Positions 26,492-36,968 of a stretch of DNA of 64,000 nucleotides are shown piece after piece. The notes beneath the pieces are model-generated. The model worked only from the letters and a program-made list of their open reading frames with translations. It did no database searches and was not told where the DNA came from. Position 1 is the stretch's first letter. Each line of letters begins with the position of its first letter. The position numbers and the translations under genes were made by a program. The stretch is from Pseudosulfitobacter pseudonitzschiae (GTDB lineage: Bacteria; Pseudomonadota; Alphaproteobacteria; Rhodobacterales; Rhodobacteraceae): assembly GCF_900129395.1 (NCBI RefSeq), contig NZ_FQVP01000001.1:1-64000 (forward strand). Direction: 5' to 3'.

Positions 26492-27280
26492 ATGTCGCGC
26501 GTGTCCGTCACCCATGAAAACCACATCGCCCACGTGCGCCTGACCCGCGCGGACAAGATGAATGCCGTGGATCAGGATATGATCGACGCGATTATCGCGG
26601 CAGGGCAGGAGGTTGCAGCCTCGGATGCCCGCGTGGTCGTATTGTCGGGCGAGGGCCGCGCGTTTTGCGCAGGTATCGACATCGGCGGGCTGGGCAAATC
26701 CATGGGCAATGATCCCGAGGCAGCGCTGGTTCCCCGCAGCCACGGGGACGGCACCACGAACCAGTGGCAAGAGGTTGCGATGATCTGGACCCGCGTGCCG
26801 ATGCCGGTGATCGCGGCCCTGCACGGGCCGGTCTTTGGCGCGGGCTGCCAACTGGCGCTGGGGGCGGATATCCGCATTGCGGGGCCGGACCTGCAAATGG
26901 CGGTGATGGAGATGAAATGGGGGTTGGTGCCCGATATGGGCGGTATGGTGCTGTTGCCCCGTCTGGTGCGCGAGGATGTGGCGCGGCGGCTGACCTATAC
27001 CGCGACACCCGTGGGCGCACAGCAGGCGCTGGACTGGGGATTGGTCACAGAACTGGCCGACGACCCGCTGGCGGCGGCGCTGGCGCTGGCGGAAGAGATC
27101 GCAGGCAAAAGCCCCTCGGCCATTCGCGCAGCCAAGGCGTTGATCACGCAAGGCTATGGGGCTTATTCGGATAGGATCCTGATGGCGGAAAGCGTCGAGC
27201 AAGCCAAGCTGATCGGCAAACCGGACCAGATGGAAGTCGTCGCGGCGGCGATGCAAAAGCGCGCGCCTGTGTTCCAGTAA
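26492..27280 (+). CDS. Enoyl-CoA hydratase/isomerase (crotonase) family protein
   Basis: A 262-residue crotonase. The oxyanion-hole motifs are GRAFCAGIDIGG (about 54-65) and GPVFGAGCQLALGADIR (about 112-128). The catalytic-position glutamate of true hydratases near EMKWGLVPDMGG is replaced in part (KWGLVPD), so hydratase, isomerase or another crotonase reaction cannot be decided. Ribosome-binding site AGAGGAG precedes the ATG at 26492. The gene converges on valS. Confidence 0.88.
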   Translation: MSRVSVTHENHIAHVRLTRADKMNAVDQDMIDAIIAAGQEVAASDARVVVLSGEGRAFCAGIDIGGLGKSMGNDPEAALVPRSHGDGTTNQWQEVAMIWTRVPMPVIAALHGPVFGAGCQLALGADIRIAGPDLQMAVMEMKWGLVPDMGGMVLLPRLVREDVARRLTYTATPVGAQQALDWGLVTELADDPLAAALALAEEIAGKSPSAIRAAKALITQGYGAYSDRILMAESVEQAKLIGKPDQMEVVAAAMQKRAPVFQ

Positions 27281-27309
27281 CGCATCGCGCTGTCGGTGGG
27301 GGACGCTGT

Positions 27310-27360
27310 GCCCGGCGCTGCCCTCCCCGTTATCACAAACGGGAAGGGGGCAGGCCGGGG
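27310..27360. terminator. Long GC-rich hairpin between converging genes
   Basis: cccggc-gctgccctccccgtt pairs imperfectly with aacgggaagggggcaggccgggg (read as two blocks) around a short loop. It sits between the converging crotonase and valS genes. It lacks a clear T-run, so terminator activity is uncertain. Confidence 0.4.
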
Positions 27361-27365
27361 CCGGA

Positions 27366-30300
27366 TCAATCCAGTTCGGACAACCGTGCCAGCGCGTCCT
27401 TCAGCTTGGCCTCTTCGGCCTCGCGCAGGGCAAGATTGGCGCGGGTTTCGGTGATGACCTCTTCGGGCGCGCTGTCGACGAACTTGGGGTTGTTCAGACG
27501 GCCGCGCAGGCCACCCAGCTCTTTCGCCAGCTTGCCCAATGTCTTGTCCAGACGCGCCTTTTCTGCGGCCACGTCAATGACGTCGGCCAAGGGCAGGCCA
27601 AAGCTGCCGCCCGAGACCGCCAGCGCCACGGTGCCCTTGGGCATCTCGGTCACCTCGGTCAGCGCCTCGACGCGGGCAAAGCGGGTGATCAACGCCTCGT
27701 TCTCGGTCCAGACGCGTCGCGCTGTGTCGTCCATGTCCTTGACCACCAGCGGCACGAAAGCGCCCGCAGGCACGTTCATCTGCGCACGCGCGGAACGGAT
27801 CGCCTCGATGATGGCCACGGTCCAAGTCAGATCGGCGTCGGCCTTGGGGTCCACCAGTTCGGCGGCGGTGTAGGTTGGCCAATCGGTGTGCACCAGCATC
27901 TTGGGTCGCGCCTTGGCGCTCCACAGCTCTTCGGTGACAAAGGGCATGATCGGGTGCAGCAGGATCAGGATCTGGTCCAGCGCCCAGGCATAGGTGGCCT
28001 TGGTTTCAGCGGCTGCCGCCGCGTCGTCGCCATCCAGAACCGGCTTGGTGAACTCCAGATACTGCGAGCAGAAGGTGCCCCAGACAAAGCTGTACAGCGT
28101 GTTGGCCGCATCGTTGAACCGATAGGTTTCCAGTGCAGCGTTCACGGTTTCCAGTGTCTTGGCAATCTCGCCCTTGATCCATGTGTTCAGGGGCAGTGTG
28201 GTCTGCGGCACCTCATCCGAGTGGGGCAGTTCGAACGTGCCCTTGAATTCGCCGTAGGTCGCGGCATTCCACAGCTTGGTGACGAAGTTCCGATAGCCTT
28301 CGATCCGTTTGGTATCGAGCTTGAGCGCGCCGCCCAGGCTGGCCATCGACGCATTGGTAAAGCGCAGGGCGTCGGCACCGAACTCGTCAATCAGGTCCAG
28401 CGGGTCGATGACGTTGCCGGTCGACTTGGACATCTTCTTGCCCTGCGCATCGCGCACAAGGCCGTGCAGGTAGACGGTCGAAAAGGGCTTCTCGCCCACA
28501 ACCGCCAACTGCATCATCATCATCCGCGCGACCCAGAAGAACAGGATGTCCTGCCCTGTGATCAGGTCCGATGTGGGGAAATAGCGTTGCAGTTCAGGCG
28601 TTTGTTCCGGCCAGCCCAGCGTGCCGATGGGCCACAGGCCCGAGGAAAACCACGTGTCCAGCACGTCGGGGTCACGCCAGACCGGATAGATCAGCGTGGT
28701 GGGGTCCTGCGTGGTGGCATATTCGGCCAGTGCTGCGGTGAACTGGTGCATGGCGGTGTCGCGGTCGGCCACTTCGACCACGCGGGCGTGGCCCAGCGGT
28801 GTCGGCAGTTCGGCCAACGACGCGGTAAAGTCCGCATGAACGCCGTCAAAATCCGCACCGCAGATGTGGCGGTCAGCCCGGTCGCGCAGCGATTGCGCGG
28901 ACAGCAGGCGGCCCACTTCGACCATATCCAACGCGCCGTCGCCCTCGTCGTCGGCAAAGCCAAAGGCGTGCAGGTCAAAGCCGTACCAAACCGGGATCTG
29001 GTGACCCCACCAAAGCTGGCGCGAAATGCACCAGGGTTCGATGTTTTCCAGCCAGTTGTAATAGACCTTTTCGCCGCTTTCGGGGATGATTTTCACATCG
29101 CCATTGCGCACCGCATCCAGCGCGGGGCCGACGATCTTGTCGGTGTCCACGAACCACTGGTCTGTCAGCAGCGGCTCGATCACCACTTTGGATCGGTCGC
29201 CATAGGGCTGCATGATCGGCTTTTGCTCGACATAGGGCACCGCCTCCACGCTTTCGTTGCCTTCGGCGTCGGTCACCGGAACCATGTGCATGACGGCCAG
29301 CCCCTCGCGGGTGATGTCGTCAACAACGCGGGCGCGGGCGTCAAAGCGGTCCAGGCCGCGGTATTCTTCCGGCACAAGGTTCATCGCGGCGATCATCGCC
29401 TCGTCGAACTCCTGTTCACCGTTGGCGATGGCCTGCGCAATCGCGGCCTCTTCGGCATAGGGGCGGCCATCGGTGCGCATGGCACCGCGGGTGTCCATCA
29501 GGTTGTACATCGGGATGCCGCCCCGTTTGGCGACCTGATAGTCGTTGAAGTCATGCGCGCCGGTGATCTTGACCGCACCCGAGCCGAAATCCTTGTCGGG
29601 GTATTCGTCGGTGATGATCGGGATCAAGCGGCGGTGCTCTTTCGGCCCCACCGGAATTTCGCAAAGCTGCCCGACGATGGGCGCGTAACGTTCATCTGAC
29701 GGGTGAACCGCAACCGCACCATCGCCCAGCATGGTTTCGGGGCGCGTGGTGGCGATCGAGATGTAATCGCGCTCTTCTTCGAGCGTGACGTTCCCGTCTT
29801 CGTCCTTCTCAATGTAGGTATAGGTGGCCCCACCGGCCAGCGGGTATTTGAAATGCCACATCTGGCCGGGCGTCTCGATATTCTCGACCTCAAGGTCGGA
29901 AATCGCGGTTTCAAAATGCGGGTCCCAGTTGACCAACCGCTTGCCGCGATAGATCAGACCCTTGTTGAACATGTCAACAAAGACCTTGATCACCGCATCG
30001 TGGAAGTTGCCTTCCTGACCCTCGGGCGCGCCGGGGGCGCCGGACATGGTGAACGCCTCGCGCGACCAGTCACAGGATGCGCCCAGACGGCGCAGCTGGC
30101 TTGCGATGGTGCCACCCGATTCCGCCTTCCATTCCCAGACCTTCTCCAGAAACGCCTCGCGGCCCATTTCGACGCGGCTGGGTTGTTGCGCTGCGGCCAG
30201 ACGGCGTTCCACGACCATTTGCGTAGCAATGCCCGCATGATCCGTTCCGGGCTGCCACAGCGTGTCAAAGCCGCGCATCCGGTGCCAGCGCACGAGGATG

Positions 30301-30491
30301 TCCTGAAGCGTGTTGTTGAACGCATGACCCATGTGCAGCACGCCGGTGACGTTGGGCGGCGGGATCATGATGGAATAGGAGGACGCACCCGGCTTGGCGT
30401 TTGCACCCGCAACGAAACATCCGGCCTCTTCCCAGACGGAATACAGCCGGGGTTCGGCCTCGGCGGCGTTGAATGATTTTTCCAAGGGCAT
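27366..30491 (-). CDS. valS: Valyl-tRNA synthetase
   Basis: A 1041-residue class I synthetase that charges tRNA-Val. The HIGH-type motif is [14 protein letters not shown] (about 47-60) and the KMSKS motif is [10 protein letters not shown]. An editing domain follows, with the [13 protein letters not shown] block and a C-terminal coiled-coil ([20 protein letters not shown]). It is about 90 residues longer than the Escherichia coli enzyme. The extra segment lies between the WYG strand and DPDVLDTW, around [20 protein letters not shown]. The start at 30491 ([14 protein letters not shown]) is family-like. Confidence 0.96.
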   Translation of the reverse strand: MPLEKSFNAAEAEPRLYSVWEEAGCFVAGANAKPGASSYSIMIPPPNVTGVLHMGHAFNNTLQDILVRWHRMRGFDTLWQPGTDHAGIATQMVVERRLAAAQQPSRVEMGREAFLEKVWEWKAESGGTIASQLRRLGASCDWSREAFTMSGAPGAPEGQEGNFHDAVIKVFVDMFNKGLIYRGKRLVNWDPHFETAISDLEVENIETPGQMWHFKYPLAGGATYTYIEKDEDGNVTLEEERDYISIATTRPETMLGDGAVAVHPSDERYAPIVGQLCEIPVGPKEHRRLIPIITDEYPDKDFGSGAVKITGAHDFNDYQVAKRGGIPMYNLMDTRGAMRTDGRPYAEEAAIAQAIANGEQEFDEAMIAAMNLVPEEYRGLDRFDARARVVDDITREGLAVMHMVPVTDAEGNESVEAVPYVEQKPIMQPYGDRSKVVIEPLLTDQWFVDTDKIVGPALDAVRNGDVKIIPESGEKVYYNWLENIEPWCISRQLWWGHQIPVWYGFDLHAFGFADDEGDGALDMVEVGRLLSAQSLRDRADRHICGADFDGVHADFTASLAELPTPLGHARVVEVADRDTAMHQFTAALAEYATTQDPTTLIYPVWRDPDVLDTWFSSGLWPIGTLGWPEQTPELQRYFPTSDLITGQDILFFWVARMMMMQLAVVGEKPFSTVYLHGLVRDAQGKKMSKSTGNVIDPLDLIDEFGADALRFTNASMASLGGALKLDTKRIEGYRNFVTKLWNAATYGEFKGTFELPHSDEVPQTTLPLNTWIKGEIAKTLETVNAALETYRFNDAANTLYSFVWGTFCSQYLEFTKPVLDGDDAAAAAETKATYAWALDQILILLHPIMPFVTEELWSAKARPKMLVHTDWPTYTAAELVDPKADADLTWTVAIIEAIRSARAQMNVPAGAFVPLVVKDMDDTARRVWTENEALITRFARVEALTEVTEMPKGTVALAVSGGSFGLPLADVIDVAAEKARLDKTLGKLAKELGGLRGRLNNPKFVDSAPEEVITETRANLALREAEEAKLKDALARLSELD

Positions 30492-30757
30492 GGGCTGTCT
30501 CCGGCAGGTGGATGAATGGCCCGCTGGGCTTAGCAAAGCCGCAAAGAAAGGAAAAGCACTCATAGCCCCGCGCGCCACCTGTGCCTCTTTTCCTGATCGG
30601 GAAACCCCGGTGCAGGCGCGCCAGCACCTGGGGCCGTGACCCTTGGATAAGGCAACACCCCGCGCCTCGCGCTGCAATTGCATCCACCCTCTCTGGACAA
30701 TGTGGTCTGCACGGCTAATCTCCGCAGCAACGCAAGTCATGCGAACAGGGGATACTC

Positions 30758-33055
30758 ATGGACAAGTTCGGGAAAAGCCAGTCGACGGTACGGGTCGAGG
30801 ATGTACGCTTTCTCACCGGTGCGGGCCGCTATGTGGACGACATCACGCCAAAGGACGCTTTGCATGCCTTTGTGCTGCGCTCGCCCGTGGCGCACGGGAC
30901 CATCACCGAACTTGACGTTTCCGAGGCCAAGGACGCGCCCGGTGTCCAGCTGGTGCTGACCTATGACGATCTGGAAGCGGCGGGCATGAACACCGGGATG
31001 CAGGGTGCCACCGTCGACAACCGCGACAAGACCAAGGGGGCCGCTCCGAAACGCCCGATCCTTGCCACCGGTAAGCTGCGCTATGTGGGTGAACCTGTCG
31101 CGGTGATCTTTGCCGACAAATACGAACAGGCCCGCGATGCAGCCGAGCTGATCGTGCTGGACTATGACGAGCTGCCCGCCAAGATGGACCTGGCGCCGGG
31201 CGGCGAAACCCTGCACGCCGAGGCCCCCGACAACCGCGCCTTTGACTGGGGCATGGGCGACGAGGATGCGACGCAGGCTGCCTTTGACGCTGCCGCGCAC
31301 ACGGTCAGCCTTGAGATTGGCGACAACCGTATCATCGTCAACTCGATGGAGCCGCGCGGCTGTTACGCCGAGATGGAGGGCGACCGCATCCACGTGGCAA
31401 TCAACGCGCAAGGGGTCTGGGCGCATAAGGACCAACTGGCCGAGGCGTTGCAGGTCGACAAGGAACAAATTCGCGTGACCAACCCCGACGTGGGCGGCGG
31501 TTTCGGGATGAAGGCGATGGGCTATCCCGAACCTTTCGTGCTGGCCCATGCCACCCGCACGCTGAACCGCCCCGTGCGCTGGATGTCCGACCGGGGCGAG
31601 GCGATGATGAGCGACAACGGCGGGCGCGATCTGGTGTCGCTGGCCGAGCTGGCCTTTGACGCCGATCACAAGATCACCGCCTACCGCGTGCGCACCCGCT
31701 GCAACCTTGGGGCCTATAACAGCCAGTTTGGCCAGCCTATCCAGACGCAACTGTTCTCGCGCGTTCTGATGGGCGTTTACGACGTTCAAACCACGTGGCT
31801 GCAGGTCGAAGGCTATTACACCAACACCACGCAGGTGGACGCCTATCGCGGTGCCGGCCGACCCGAAGCGATCTATGTGCTGGAACGCGTCATGGACCGC
31901 GCCGCGCGCGAGTTGGGCATCGACCCGTGGGAGCTGCGTCGGCGGAACTTTATCAAGCCCAGCCAGTTTCCTTACAAGACGGCCACAGGGGAAACCTACG
32001 ACGTGGGTGATTTTAACAAAGTGCTCAATCGCATGGTGACCGAGGCCGACGATGACGGCTTTGCCGCGCGCAAGGCTGCGGATGCCGAGCGCGGTCTGCT
32101 GCGGGGCCGTGGCACCTGTTACTATATCGAAAGTATTTTGGGCGATCCTTCGGAAGGGGCCAAGGTCACTTTCAACGAGGATGGTACGGTGTCGATCTAT
32201 GTTGGGACGCAAAGCAACGGGCAGGGTCACGAAACGGTCTATGCCAAGTTCCTCAGCGACCAGACGGGCATACCCCATGACCTGATCAAGGTGATCCAGG
32301 GTGACAGCGACCTGATCAAACAGGGTGGCGGGACAGGCGGATCGCGGTCGGTGACCACGCAGAACAACGCCACATTGGCGACAGTCGATGTGATCCTGAC
32401 CAGCTTCAAGGAATTCCTGTCCGGTGAAATGGGGGTCGAGCCGTCTGAGATCAAATTTGACGACGAACGCTTCCGCGCCGAGGGCAGCAACCTGACACCC
32501 ACCATGCTGGAGGTTGCCGCACTGGCCCGTGAGGTCGAGCGCGATGACCTGCTGAAACACGAGGCCCGCGCCAGCCTGCCTGCGCGCAGTTTCCCCAACG
32601 GTGCCCATGTGGCCGAGGTTGTGATCGACCCGGAGACCGGTGTGACGACGGTGGACCGTTATACCGTGGTCGATGATTTCGGGAACCTGATCAACCCGAT
32701 GCTGGCCGAGGGTCAGGTGCACGGCGGCGTGGCACAGGGCATCGGTCAGGCGATCACTGAACATGTGGTTTACGACGAAGACGGCCAGCTGCTGTCGGCG
32801 TCCTTCATGGATTACGCGATGCCGCGTGCCTATGACGTGCCCTGGATCGGTTTCACGTCAGAGCCGGTGCCGTCCACGGCCAACATCATGGGCATGAAAG
32901 GCTGCGGCGAGGCGGGGACCGTCGGTGCCCTGGCGGCTGTGGCGAATGCGGTGCAGGACGCACTTTGGGAACGCGGTGTGCGACAGGCGGATATGCCGTT
33001 CACACCGATGCGAGTTTGGGAAATGCTGAAGAATGAGCCTGTCGCGGCTGAATAG
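30758..33055 (+). CDS. Form II CoxL-like molybdenum hydroxylase large subunit
   Basis: A 765-residue large subunit of the xanthine dehydrogenase/CO dehydrogenase family. It carries AYRGAGR (362-368), the signature of form II CoxL, rather than the AYxCSFR of true CO dehydrogenase. The catalytic glutamate is E718 in GCGEAGT. Cofactor-binding stretches include GGGFGMK and GQGHET. Roseobacters commonly carry form II genes whose substrate is unknown and which usually do not oxidise CO. The small (Fe-S) and medium (FAD) subunits are not adjacent. A DUF2235 gene overlaps its 3' end by 23 bases. Confidence 0.9.
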   Translation: MDKFGKSQSTVRVEDVRFLTGAGRYVDDITPKDALHAFVLRSPVAHGTITELDVSEAKDAPGVQLVLTYDDLEAAGMNTGMQGATVDNRDKTKGAAPKRPILATGKLRYVGEPVAVIFADKYEQARDAAELIVLDYDELPAKMDLAPGGETLHAEAPDNRAFDWGMGDEDATQAAFDAAAHTVSLEIGDNRIIVNSMEPRGCYAEMEGDRIHVAINAQGVWAHKDQLAEALQVDKEQIRVTNPDVGGGFGMKAMGYPEPFVLAHATRTLNRPVRWMSDRGEAMMSDNGGRDLVSLAELAFDADHKITAYRVRTRCNLGAYNSQFGQPIQTQLFSRVLMGVYDVQTTWLQVEGYYTNTTQVDAYRGAGRPEAIYVLERVMDRAARELGIDPWELRRRNFIKPSQFPYKTATGETYDVGDFNKVLNRMVTEADDDGFAARKAADAERGLLRGRGTCYYIESILGDPSEGAKVTFNEDGTVSIYVGTQSNGQGHETVYAKFLSDQTGIPHDLIKVIQGDSDLIKQGGGTGGSRSVTTQNNATLATVDVILTSFKEFLSGEMGVEPSEIKFDDERFRAEGSNLTPTMLEVAALAREVERDDLLKHEARASLPARSFPNGAHVAEVVIDPETGVTTVDRYTVVDDFGNLINPMLAEGQVHGGVAQGIGQAITEHVVYDEDGQLLSASFMDYAMPRAYDVPWIGFTSEPVPSTANIMGMKGCGEAGTVGALAAVANAVQDALWERGVRQADMPFTPMRVWEMLKNEPVAAE

Positions 33056-34118
33056 AGCAATTGCCGGTTGGCTGCGCGGACGATTCCGCTCGGGTGCTCC
33101 GACCGGGTCGCCGCGCAGACGCGGGCCAACCACCCATGTCATCATCCTTGATGGCACGATGTCCACGCTCATGCCGGATTTCGAAACGAACGCGGGTCTG
33201 ACCTACAAACTGCTCCATGAGACCGGCTCGGACGTGTCGGTCTATTACGAATCCGGCCTGCAATGGTCGCACTGGCGACGCGCGGGCGATGTCTTGCTGG
33301 GGCGCGGGATCAACCGGCAGATACGGCGCGCCTATGGCTATCTGGCATCGCGCTACCGTCCCGGCGACACGATTTTCCTGATGGGCTATTCGCGCGGTGC
33401 TTATGCGGTGCGTTCCTTGGCGGGTATTGTCGGCTTTTTGGGCTTGCTCAAGGCCGAGAGCGCAACCGAGCGGAACATTCGTGAAGTGTACCGACATTAC
33501 GAGGCGGGGGGCCGCAGCGATGCGGCCCGTGCCTTTGCCCGCATGCACTGTCACGCGGATGTGCCGATCGAGATGATCGGCGTCTGGGACACGGTGAAAT
33601 CGCTGGGACTGAACGCGCCGGTGCTGTGGCGGTTCAGCGCGCCGAACCATTCCTTTCACGACCACCAGCTTGGTCCGCATGTAAAGCACGGCTATCACGC
33701 ACTGGCCCGCAACGAGACACGCATGGCCTATGCGCCTGTCATGTGGGAGACCCGCAACGACTGGCACGGTCATCTGGAACAGATGTGGTTCCGGGGCACG
33801 CACGGGGATGTCGGCGGGCAATTGGGTGGCTTTGATGCGGCGCGGCCCCTGTCCAATATCTCGTTGGTCTGGATGCTGGAAAAGGCAGAGAGCTGTGGCC
33901 TGCCATTGCCCGAAGGATGGGCCGCGCGGTTTCCGCAGGATCCGCTGGCCCCGTCGGTGGGCACATGGCGCGGCTTTGGCGGACTGTTCATCACGCGGCG
34001 CGCCCGCAAGGTCGGGTTGGACCCCTCTGAACGGGTGCATCCCAGCGTCGCCGAAGCGGCCCGCGCGCCCTCGCGGTCGTGGTGGTCAGATTGGTTTCGT
34101 GGCGCGTCAGCGCATTGA
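33033..34118 (+). CDS. DUF2235 alpha/beta hydrolase-like protein
   Basis: A 361-residue protein with the nucleophile elbow GYSRGAYAVRSLAG (about 109-122), preceded by an N-terminal HVIILDGT strand, as in DUF2235 proteins. Type VI secretion lipase effectors (Tle1) share this domain, but here no secretion genes are near. The ATG lies 23 bases inside the CoxL-like gene in another frame, implying co-translation. A cytosolic esterase or phospholipase role is inferred; the substrate is unknown. Confidence 0.82.
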   Translation: MSLSRLNRAIAGWLRGRFRSGAPTGSPRRRGPTTHVIILDGTMSTLMPDFETNAGLTYKLLHETGSDVSVYYESGLQWSHWRRAGDVLLGRGINRQIRRAYGYLASRYRPGDTIFLMGYSRGAYAVRSLAGIVGFLGLLKAESATERNIREVYRHYEAGGRSDAARAFARMHCHADVPIEMIGVWDTVKSLGLNAPVLWRFSAPNHSFHDHQLGPHVKHGYHALARNETRMAYAPVMWETRNDWHGHLEQMWFRGTHGDVGGQLGGFDAARPLSNISLVWMLEKAESCGLPLPEGWAARFPQDPLAPSVGTWRGFGGLFITRRARKVGLDPSERVHPSVAEAARAPSRSWWSDWFRGASAH

Positions 34119-34156
34119 ACGTGCTGACAGGACACGCGCGACCGGACATTGCGGGC

Positions 34157-35443
34157 TCAGGCGACCATCCGTCCGTTGACCCATACCTGCGCCACGGCCC
34201 GGTCGTCTCCCATCATGATCGTGGCAAAGACGGCCTCCCAGATGTCCGACACATTTGCGGCCCGCTGCGCAATCGCCGGGGTCGAGGCCAGATCCAGTAC
34301 GCAGATGTCTGCGTCATAGCCTGCCGCCAGCGTCCCGATCCGGTCGTGCAGCTGCAGGCTGCGCGCCGATCCGGCGGTGGCCAGCCACAGCAGGTGCCGA
34401 GCGTGCAGCGGGGTGCCGCGCAGTTGGCCGATTTCATAAGCCGCCGCCATCGTGCGCAGCATTGAAAACGACGATCCGCCGCCGGTGTCGGTGGCCAGCC
34501 CCACGGATATCCCGCGCGCCGCCAGTCCGGCCAGATCCATCAGGCCCGAGCCGATGAATGTGTTGGACGTCGGGCAATGCACAACGGCCGCCCCGACCTC
34601 GGCCAGCCGGTCCACTTCGCGCGGCTCCATGTGGATGGCGTGGCCGTAGACCCCGCGTGCGCCCAGCAACCCGTGCGCCTCGTATGTGTCGAGATAGTCG
34701 CGGGCATTTGGATAGAGGTCACGGACCCACGCAATCTCATCCACCTGTTCCGAGAGATGCGTCTGCATCAGGCAATCGGGATGCTCGGCCCAAAGCGCGC
34801 CCAATGCCTCCAGCTGGTCCGGTGTCGAAGTGGGCGAGAAACGCGGCGTGATGGCGTAATGCGCGCGTCCCGTGCCGTGCCAGCGGGTCAGCAGCGCCTT
34901 GCTGTCGTCATAGGCACTTTGCGCGGTGTCGCGTAAGCTGTCCGGCGCGTTGCGGTCCATACAGGTCTTGCCGGCAACCACCCGCATGTCCCGCGCCGAC
35001 GCCGCTTGAAAAAACGCGTCGACCGACGCGGGGTGGATGGTGGCAAAGGAACACATCGACGTGGTGCCATGGGCCAGGGCCAGGTCCAGATAGCTGTTCG
35101 CCACCTGTGCCGCATAGTCGGCATCGCCAAAGCGGGATTCTTCGGGAAACGTATAGGTGTTCAGCCAGTCGATCAGCCGCTTGCCCCAGCTCGCGATGAT
35201 CGCTGTCTGTGGATAATGCACGTGGGCGTCGACAAAACCGGGCAGGATCAGACGGTCGCCGTGGTCATGCACCGTGGCATCCGGTGCCTGTGCCCGCAGG
35301 ACGTCAGCGGGGCCTGTGGCGGCAATGCGGCTGCCCTTGATCAGCACGCCGTGACCGGCATGGATCTGCACCGCATCCGGATCGGTGAATGGGTCGCCCG
35401 TGGTCACCAGCACATGGCCGGTCAAAAGGATATCTTTGCTCAT
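34157..35443 (-). CDS. guaD: Guanine deaminase
   Basis: A 428-residue amidohydrolase. Zinc-site motifs are PGFVDAHVHYPQ (about 65-76), QTHLSEQ (about 234) and ATDTGGG (about 319), together matching guanine deaminase (guanine to xanthine). The ATG at 35443 (MSKDILLTGH) gives the usual length. A molybdenum-hydroxylase large subunit lies upstream on the other strand, but there is no evidence that the two form a purine pathway. Confidence 0.92.
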   Translation of the reverse strand: MSKDILLTGHVLVTTGDPFTDPDAVQIHAGHGVLIKGSRIAATGPADVLRAQAPDATVHDHGDRLILPGFVDAHVHYPQTAIIASWGKRLIDWLNTYTFPEESRFGDADYAAQVANSYLDLALAHGTTSMCSFATIHPASVDAFFQAASARDMRVVAGKTCMDRNAPDSLRDTAQSAYDDSKALLTRWHGTGRAHYAITPRFSPTSTPDQLEALGALWAEHPDCLMQTHLSEQVDEIAWVRDLYPNARDYLDTYEAHGLLGARGVYGHAIHMEPREVDRLAEVGAAVVHCPTSNTFIGSGLMDLAGLAARGISVGLATDTGGGSSFSMLRTMAAAYEIGQLRGTPLHARHLLWLATAGSARSLQLHDRIGTLAAGYDADICVLDLASTPAIAQRAANVSDIWEAVFATIMMGDDRAVAQVWVNGRMVA

Positions 35444-35558
35444 GCAGTGCACGTTAAGCGGGCGAAGGACAAAGGTAAATTGACCTTTGTTCCCGTCGCA
35501 CCATTGTGTAGGGAAACCTGCGCCCCTATGGTCGCGGGCGCAACGCGGGGACCGGGCC

Positions 35559-36968
35559 ATGGCTGACGAATTCGATACGATTGAACAAGACGCCAAGGTC
35601 GAGGAAGAACGCCCTGACGAGGCCTATCAGCTGGACCGCAAAGCGGTCAGCGCGATTCTGTATGCGGTCGACATCGAGGATCAGGCCAAGCTGATCGAAC
35701 TGATGGATCCGCTGCACCCGGCGGACATCGCCGACCTTCTGGAACAGATCAACGCCTATGACCGTTCGCGGTTGATCCGGCTCTATGATCGCGAGTTCGA
35801 CGGCGACATCCTGTCGGAACTGGATGAGAGCATCCGCGACGAAGTGATCGCGGTGCTGACACCGCAGGTGCTGACGCAGGCGGTGCGTGACCTCGACAGC
35901 GACGACGTGGTCGATCTGGTCGAGGACATGGACGACAGCCAGCAAGAGGCGATTCTGGACGCCCTTGAGGATGCCGACCGTCTGGCGGTGAAACAGGCGC
36001 TGTCCTACCCCGAGTTTTCCGCCGGCCGTCTGATGCAGCGCGAGGTCGTGATGGCCCCCGAGCATTGGACCGTAGGCGATGCCATCGATCATCTGCGCAG
36101 CTCGTCCGAAGAAGATCTGCCGGATCAGTTCTATCACATCGTCGTGGTCGATCCGCGCCTGCATCCGGTGGGCAATGTTACATTGGGCAAGGTGATGCGT
36201 TCGCGCCGCGATGTGCCGCTGCTGGATATTGTCGAGCCGACGTTTCAGGTGATCCCCGCCACGCAGCCCGAAAGCGACGTGGCCTATGCCTTTAACCAGT
36301 ATCACCTGATCTCGGCCCCGGTGGTCGACGACGAGGGCCGCCTGATCGGTCTGATCACCATCGACGATGCCATGGCCGTGCTGGACGAAGAGCACGAGGA
36401 AGACATCATGCGTCTGGCCGGTGTTGGCGAGGGCTCGCTGTCGGACCGTGTGATCGAGACGACCAAACAGCGGATGCCATGGCTGGCGGTCAACCTGCTG
36501 ACATCGATTGCCGCCTCGCTGGTGATCGCGCAGTTCGAAGTGGCGATTGCGCAGATCGTGGCGCTGGCGGTGCTGATGCCGATCGTGGCGTCCATGGGTG
36601 GCAATGCGGGCACCCAGTCGCTGACCGTCGCCGTGCGCGCCATTGCGACCAAGGACCTTACCGGCAGCAACGTCTGGCGGGTGATCCGACGCGAGGTGCT
36701 GGTGGGACTGTTCAACGGGCTGTTGTTCGCGGTGGTGATGGGCGTGGTTGGTCTGGTCTGGTTTGGCTCGCCTGCGCTGGGATACGTGATTGCCGCCGCG
36801 ATGGTGGTGAACATGGTTGTTGCGGGTTTTGCCGGTACGGTGATCCCGGTGATCCTCGACCGCGTCGGCGTGGACCCTGCGCTGGCTTCGGGGGCCTTTG
36901 TGACGACGGTCACGGACGTGGTCGGCTTTTTTGCCTTTCTCGGACTGGCCGCGGCCGTGCTGCTGTGA
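35559..36968 (+). CDS. mgtE: Magnesium transporter MgtE
   Basis: A 469-residue inner-membrane Mg2+ channel. The soluble N domain is rich in the expected DIADLLEQI helical repeats (to about 140), followed by two CBS domains (about 150-275, with VVVDPRLHPVGNV and DEGRLIGLITIDDA) and five transmembrane helices from about 300, including the selectivity region MPIVASMGGNAGTQSL. The soluble part senses Mg2+ and gates the pore. It overlaps the next gene by GTGA. Confidence 0.95.
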   Translation: MADEFDTIEQDAKVEEERPDEAYQLDRKAVSAILYAVDIEDQAKLIELMDPLHPADIADLLEQINAYDRSRLIRLYDREFDGDILSELDESIRDEVIAVLTPQVLTQAVRDLDSDDVVDLVEDMDDSQQEAILDALEDADRLAVKQALSYPEFSAGRLMQREVVMAPEHWTVGDAIDHLRSSSEEDLPDQFYHIVVVDPRLHPVGNVTLGKVMRSRRDVPLLDIVEPTFQVIPATQPESDVAYAFNQYHLISAPVVDDEGRLIGLITIDDAMAVLDEEHEEDIMRLAGVGEGSLSDRVIETTKQRMPWLAVNLLTSIAASLVIAQFEVAIAQIVALAVLMPIVASMGGNAGTQSLTVAVRAIATKDLTGSNVWRVIRREVLVGLFNGLLFAVVMGVVGLVWFGSPALGYVIAAAMVVNMVVAGFAGTVIPVILDRVGVDPALASGAFVTTVTDVVGFFAFLGLAAAVLL

